A DNA stretch of 8,279 nucleotides from the NCBI GenBank assembly GCA_024640485.1, contig JAHEEY010000205.1, positions 1-8,279 of the forward strand, written 5' to 3'. A program made the position numbers and the translations under genes. The notes beneath the pieces are model-generated. The model was not told the DNA's origin. It ran no database searches and saw only the letters and a program-made list of their open reading frames with translations. Source of the stretch: Chloroflexota bacterium (GTDB lineage Bacteria; Chloroflexota; Anaerolineae; Promineifilales; Promineifilaceae). Below are positions 6,297-8,279 of the stretch, piece after piece. Position 1 is the first letter of the stretch. Every line of letters starts with the position of its first letter.

Positions 6297-6332
6297 AACA
6301 GCCCCAGTTTTCTGATGATAACTGGGGCTGTT
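6297..6332. terminator. Bidirectional hairpin terminator between ilvD and the sulfotransferase gene
   Basis: AACAGCCCCAGTT (6297-6309) and AACTGGGGCTGTT (6320-6332) form a perfect 13-base stem with a 10-base loop, lying between two converging genes. On the plus strand TTTCC follows, on the minus strand ATTTTG, so the T-runs are short in both directions, but the stem is long and GC-rich. It would stop leuB-ilvD transcripts and, from the other side, sulfotransferase transcripts. Confidence 0.75.
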
Positions 6333-6412
6333 TCCGTGGTAGGTCAATACAGTCGGCTTTGGTGCAAATCTGCCAACACCTTCTTGTAGTTATGTCAACT
6401 AAAGATGGGCTC

Positions 6413-7030
6413 TTAGCTTGATTCCTTCCGGTTTCGATAGAGGGCGGGATCGACCACTTCGAGCATCTTCTCTGTGTCGAGCTTGCCGCCCAAGAAGGTG
6501 TTGATTCGATCGATATAGGGCAGCGGGTCAGCAACTATCTCACTGTAGTGAAGCTCAAGTGTGCTGATATTGGGCTGGGCGTTCAGCCACTGTTCCACAG
6601 AGCCGAGATGTTTCTGGAAAAGCTCGGTCATCTTCTGGTCATCGATGGCGGCTTCGCTCTCCCCTCGGCGTTCCAACATCTTCTGCTGTGAAGCCAGGAT
6701 CTCGGGCATATCGCGGTGCATGAAGATCACCTGGTATTGGTAATCTGCGGGTAGATGTTTCAGCAGCGCGGAAATGACCTTGACGCTTTTCCCCAGGGCA
6801 TCTGCCAGCCAAGCGATATCCCCTTTGCCCATCTGCTTGACCCTCTCGTACTCGTAATACCCTTTGGGATTGTCAGGGTCCGCAGAGCGAATGTCGTCAG
6901 TTAGCGGAGCGATGCCGCCAGCTTCCAACATCTTCATCATCATCGACGTGCCGGAGCGGGGCAAACCGGAGACTATGGTTATCGCGCTCGGTGATTGTGA
7001 CTTGAACAACTTCTTCAACAGATCTGCCAT
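6413..7030 (-). CDS. Small sulfotransferase family protein
   Basis: A 205-residue P-loop protein. The 5'-phosphosulfate loop is GLPRSGTS (22-29) after the strand ITIV, and the 3'-phosphate site is the strand VIFMHRDMPEILASQ (101-115), where R106 and S114 have the same 8-residue spacing as in the classical PAPS-binding Arg and Ser of sulfotransferases. Between them, DPDNPKGYYEYERVK (51-65) resembles the segment of bacterial family members that contacts substrate. Such enzymes move sulfate from PAPS to a hydroxyl or amine; the acceptor cannot be told and some relatives may not be sulfotransferases at all. There is no signal peptide or membrane anchor, so it is cytoplasmic and compact. The start at 7030 has GAGG (7039-7042) eight bases upstream. 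It lies 115 bases downstream of the metal ATPase on the same strand, separated by a palindrome. Confidence 0.85.
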   Translation of the reverse strand: MADLLKKLFKSQSPSAITIVSGLPRSGTSMMMKMLEAGGIAPLTDDIRSADPDNPKGYYEYERVKQMGKGDIAWLADALGKSVKVISALLKHLPADYQYQVIFMHRDMPEILASQQKMLERRGESEAAIDDQKMTELFQKHLGSVEQWLNAQPNISTLELHYSEIVADPLPYIDRINTFLGGKLDTEKMLEVVDPALYRNRKESS

Positions 7031-7055
7031 ATTACCATCCTCAAACTGATCTAAT

Positions 7056-7080
7056 CGTCATGCCAATCAACGGCATGACG
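7056..7080. other. Perfect 9-bp inverted repeat between the ATPase and sulfotransferase genes
   Basis: CGTCATGCC (7056-7064) and GGCATGACG (7072-7080) with a 7-base loop. On the minus strand it lies 65 bases after the ATPase stop and 25 bases before the sulfotransferase ATG. There is no T-run on either side, so it is a weak terminator at best; an operator for the downstream gene is the alternative. The repeat is seen, the role is unknown. Confidence 0.45.
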
Positions 7081-7145
7081 GTGGCAATGATACCACAGTG
7101 GAAATCGTGGCGTAAGTCGTGTATCTCTTCTGGTGCGCGTGACAG

Positions 7146-8279
7146 CTACGATGACCAATCTGGTCGAGGCCGGCTGATCAACCGCATCCCGTTCAAAGTC
7201 ACCAGGATTGAGGTGCCTACGTCGGCAAAAACGGCCAACCACATGCTGCCTAGCCCCAAGATGACCAGAATGACAAAGGCGAACTTAATCGCCAGGCTGA
7301 GGGCGACATTGGCCCGGATGATATTCATGGCTGACCGGCTGAGCCGCAGGGCAAAGGGGAGCTGGCGCAGATCCTCACCCATCAAGGTGATGTCGGCAGT
7401 TTCCATCGCCTGGGCGGTGCTGCCGATGGCGATGCCCACGGTAGCAGTGGCCAGCGCCGGGGTGTCGTTGATGCCGTCGCCCACCATAGCCACATCCCTG
7501 TATCTCTGGCGCAGCGACTCGATCGCCTTCACTTTCTCATGGGGGAGGCAGTTGGCCATCACGTCAGTCACCCCAACTTCGGCAGCTACCCGCTGCGCGG
7601 TTTCCAGATTGTCGCCCGTGAGCATCACCAGGGCATCAATCCCCTGCGCTTTCAAAGCCTTGATGGCGGCTGAACTGCTGGGACGGATACCGTCTGTGAC
7701 CGCGATGTAACCGGCATAGCTGCTGTCATCGCTTACCAGCAGGGTGGTGTATCCCTGGGCATCGGCATCGGCGACGGTCTGGCAATGGGCATCGTGGGGT
7801 ACGTAGTCGTCGAAATAGGTATGGCTGCCCACGGTCACCTGGCGGCCGTCAACCGAGCCTCGGACGCCGAGGCCAGCCATGGCGGTGACTAATTCTGCCG
7901 AGGGATACCGGTCTTGAACACCCCGGGAGGCCGATTCGGCGACGACCGCATGGGCCAATGGATGTTCGGATCGCCGTTCGACTGCTGTGGCAAGCGCCAG
8001 CAAATCATCACAATTGTCGCAGAATTCCACCCCATCGGTGCTGCAGCCAACGGATCGTACCGAGACCACTTCCGGCTTTCCCAAGGTCAGGGTACCGGTC
8101 TTGTCAAAGGCTATCGCCTTGACCCGGCTGAGCGCTTCCAGGTGTGCACCCCCCTTGAACAGCACGCCGTTCCTGGCGCCGTTGCTGATGGCGCTGATGA
8201 TACTCACCGGGGTGCTGATAACCAGCGCGCAGGGGCAGGCGACGACCAGCAGCGCCAGGGCCCGATACAGCCAGCCTTG
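7146..8279 (-). CDS. Heavy-metal P1B-type ATPase, Zn/Cd/Pb exporter type (partial, N-terminus beyond right edge)
   Basis: 377 codons are open from the right edge to the stop at 7146; the GTG at 8207 is internal and not a start. Numbering from the edge: metal-site motif CPC (15-17) in transmembrane helix 6, phosphorylated Asp in DKTGT (D59), the SEHPLA motif of the nucleotide domain (H106, P107), TGDN (221-224), and GDGINDTPAL (267-276). The last two membrane helices contain K332 and D353 in a NxALSLAIK...ADVGTSILVTLNGMRL arrangement, equivalent to ZntA K693 and D714. This marks the Zn2+/Cd2+/Pb2+ group rather than Cu+ pumps. It would expel these metals across the cytoplasmic membrane. A short Cys cluster, C79-x7-C87-x2-C90, sits at the start of the nucleotide-binding region. 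The N-terminal metal-binding and first membrane helices are outside the window. Confidence 0.95.
   Translation of the reverse strand, partial: QGWLYRALALLVVACPCALVISTPVSIISAISNGARNGVLFKGGAHLEALSRVKAIAFDKTGTLTLGKPEVVSVRSVGCSTDGVEFCDNCDDLLALATAVERRSEHPLAHAVVAESASRGVQDRYPSAELVTAMAGLGVRGSVDGRQVTVGSHTYFDDYVPHDAHCQTVADADAQGYTTLLVSDDSSYAGYIAVTDGIRPSSSAAIKALKAQGIDALVMLTGDNLETAQRVAAEVGVTDVMANCLPHEKVKAIESLRQRYRDVAMVGDGINDTPALATATVGIAIGSTAQAMETADITLMGEDLRQLPFALRLSRSAMNIIRANVALSLAIKFAFVILVILGLGSMWLAVFADVGTSILVTLNGMRLISRPRPDWSS

Noticed and set aside
6393..6398. Perfect TTGACA on the minus strand downstream of the sulfotransferase gene
   Set aside because: No -10-like hexamer occurs at 16-18 bases (TTGGCA, TGGCAG, GGCAGA) and the direction would lead only into the terminator and antisense of ilvD.
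6274..6534. 86-codon minus-strand frame at the end of the sulfotransferase gene
   Set aside because: It overlaps the sulfotransferase C-terminus in another frame and runs through the terminator hairpin; there is no ribosome binding site or recognisable product.
7060..7710. 216-codon open frame on the plus strand across the metal ATPase gene
   Set aside because: It is antisense to the catalytic domains of the ATPase, which are unmistakable on the other strand; the Ser/Ala/Met-rich translation is typical of a shadow frame.

Overview
The window looks like an ordinary chromosomal segment of a bacterium, most likely a member of the Chloroflexota (Anaerolineae/Caldilineae-like). That placement is inference from remembered family resemblance: the lipoprotein with one LysM domain followed by a helical region, the ATP-grasp variant and the style of the metal ATPase. 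No rRNA, tRNA or marker gene confirms it. The base composition is moderately GC-rich and even, and I see no insertion sequence, phage gene, CRISPR array, tRNA or integration site.

Layout from left to right. (1) Bases 1-1010, minus: 5' part of a LysM lipoprotein gene, cut by the left edge. (2) 1011-1292: its promoter region, with a doubtful 82-codon ORF. (3) 1293-2588, minus: ATP-grasp carboxylate-amine ligase-like enzyme. (4) 2657-3130, minus: small CoA-binding Rossmann protein. (5) 3131-3410: divergent control region with a two-part hairpin on the left side and the leuB promoter on the right. (6) 3411-4484 leuB and 4574-6256 ilvD, plus strand, a two-gene branched-chain amino acid unit that ends in a strong hairpin at 6297-6332. 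(7) 6413-7030, minus: small PAPS-type sulfotransferase-like protein. (8) 7146-8279, minus: C-terminal part of a Zn/Cd/Pb-type P1B ATPase, cut by the right edge.

The best-supported metabolism is branched-chain amino acid synthesis: IlvD makes the 2-oxo acids for valine and isoleucine, and LeuB oxidises 3-isopropylmalate on the leucine branch. Both proteins keep all the catalytic residues I could check. The minus-strand ATP-grasp and CoA-binding genes may be co-transcribed, but their substrate is unknown. The ATPase exports soft divalent metals; nothing links it functionally to the sulfotransferase.

I do not see a clearly new multi-gene system. The observations most worth a second look are the near-leaderless promoter/start arrangement of two minus-strand genes, the hairpin in front of the CoA-binding gene, the tandem CAGCTG palindromes at the leuB promoter, and the altered metal-site motif in the ATP-grasp enzyme together with its CoA-binding neighbour.
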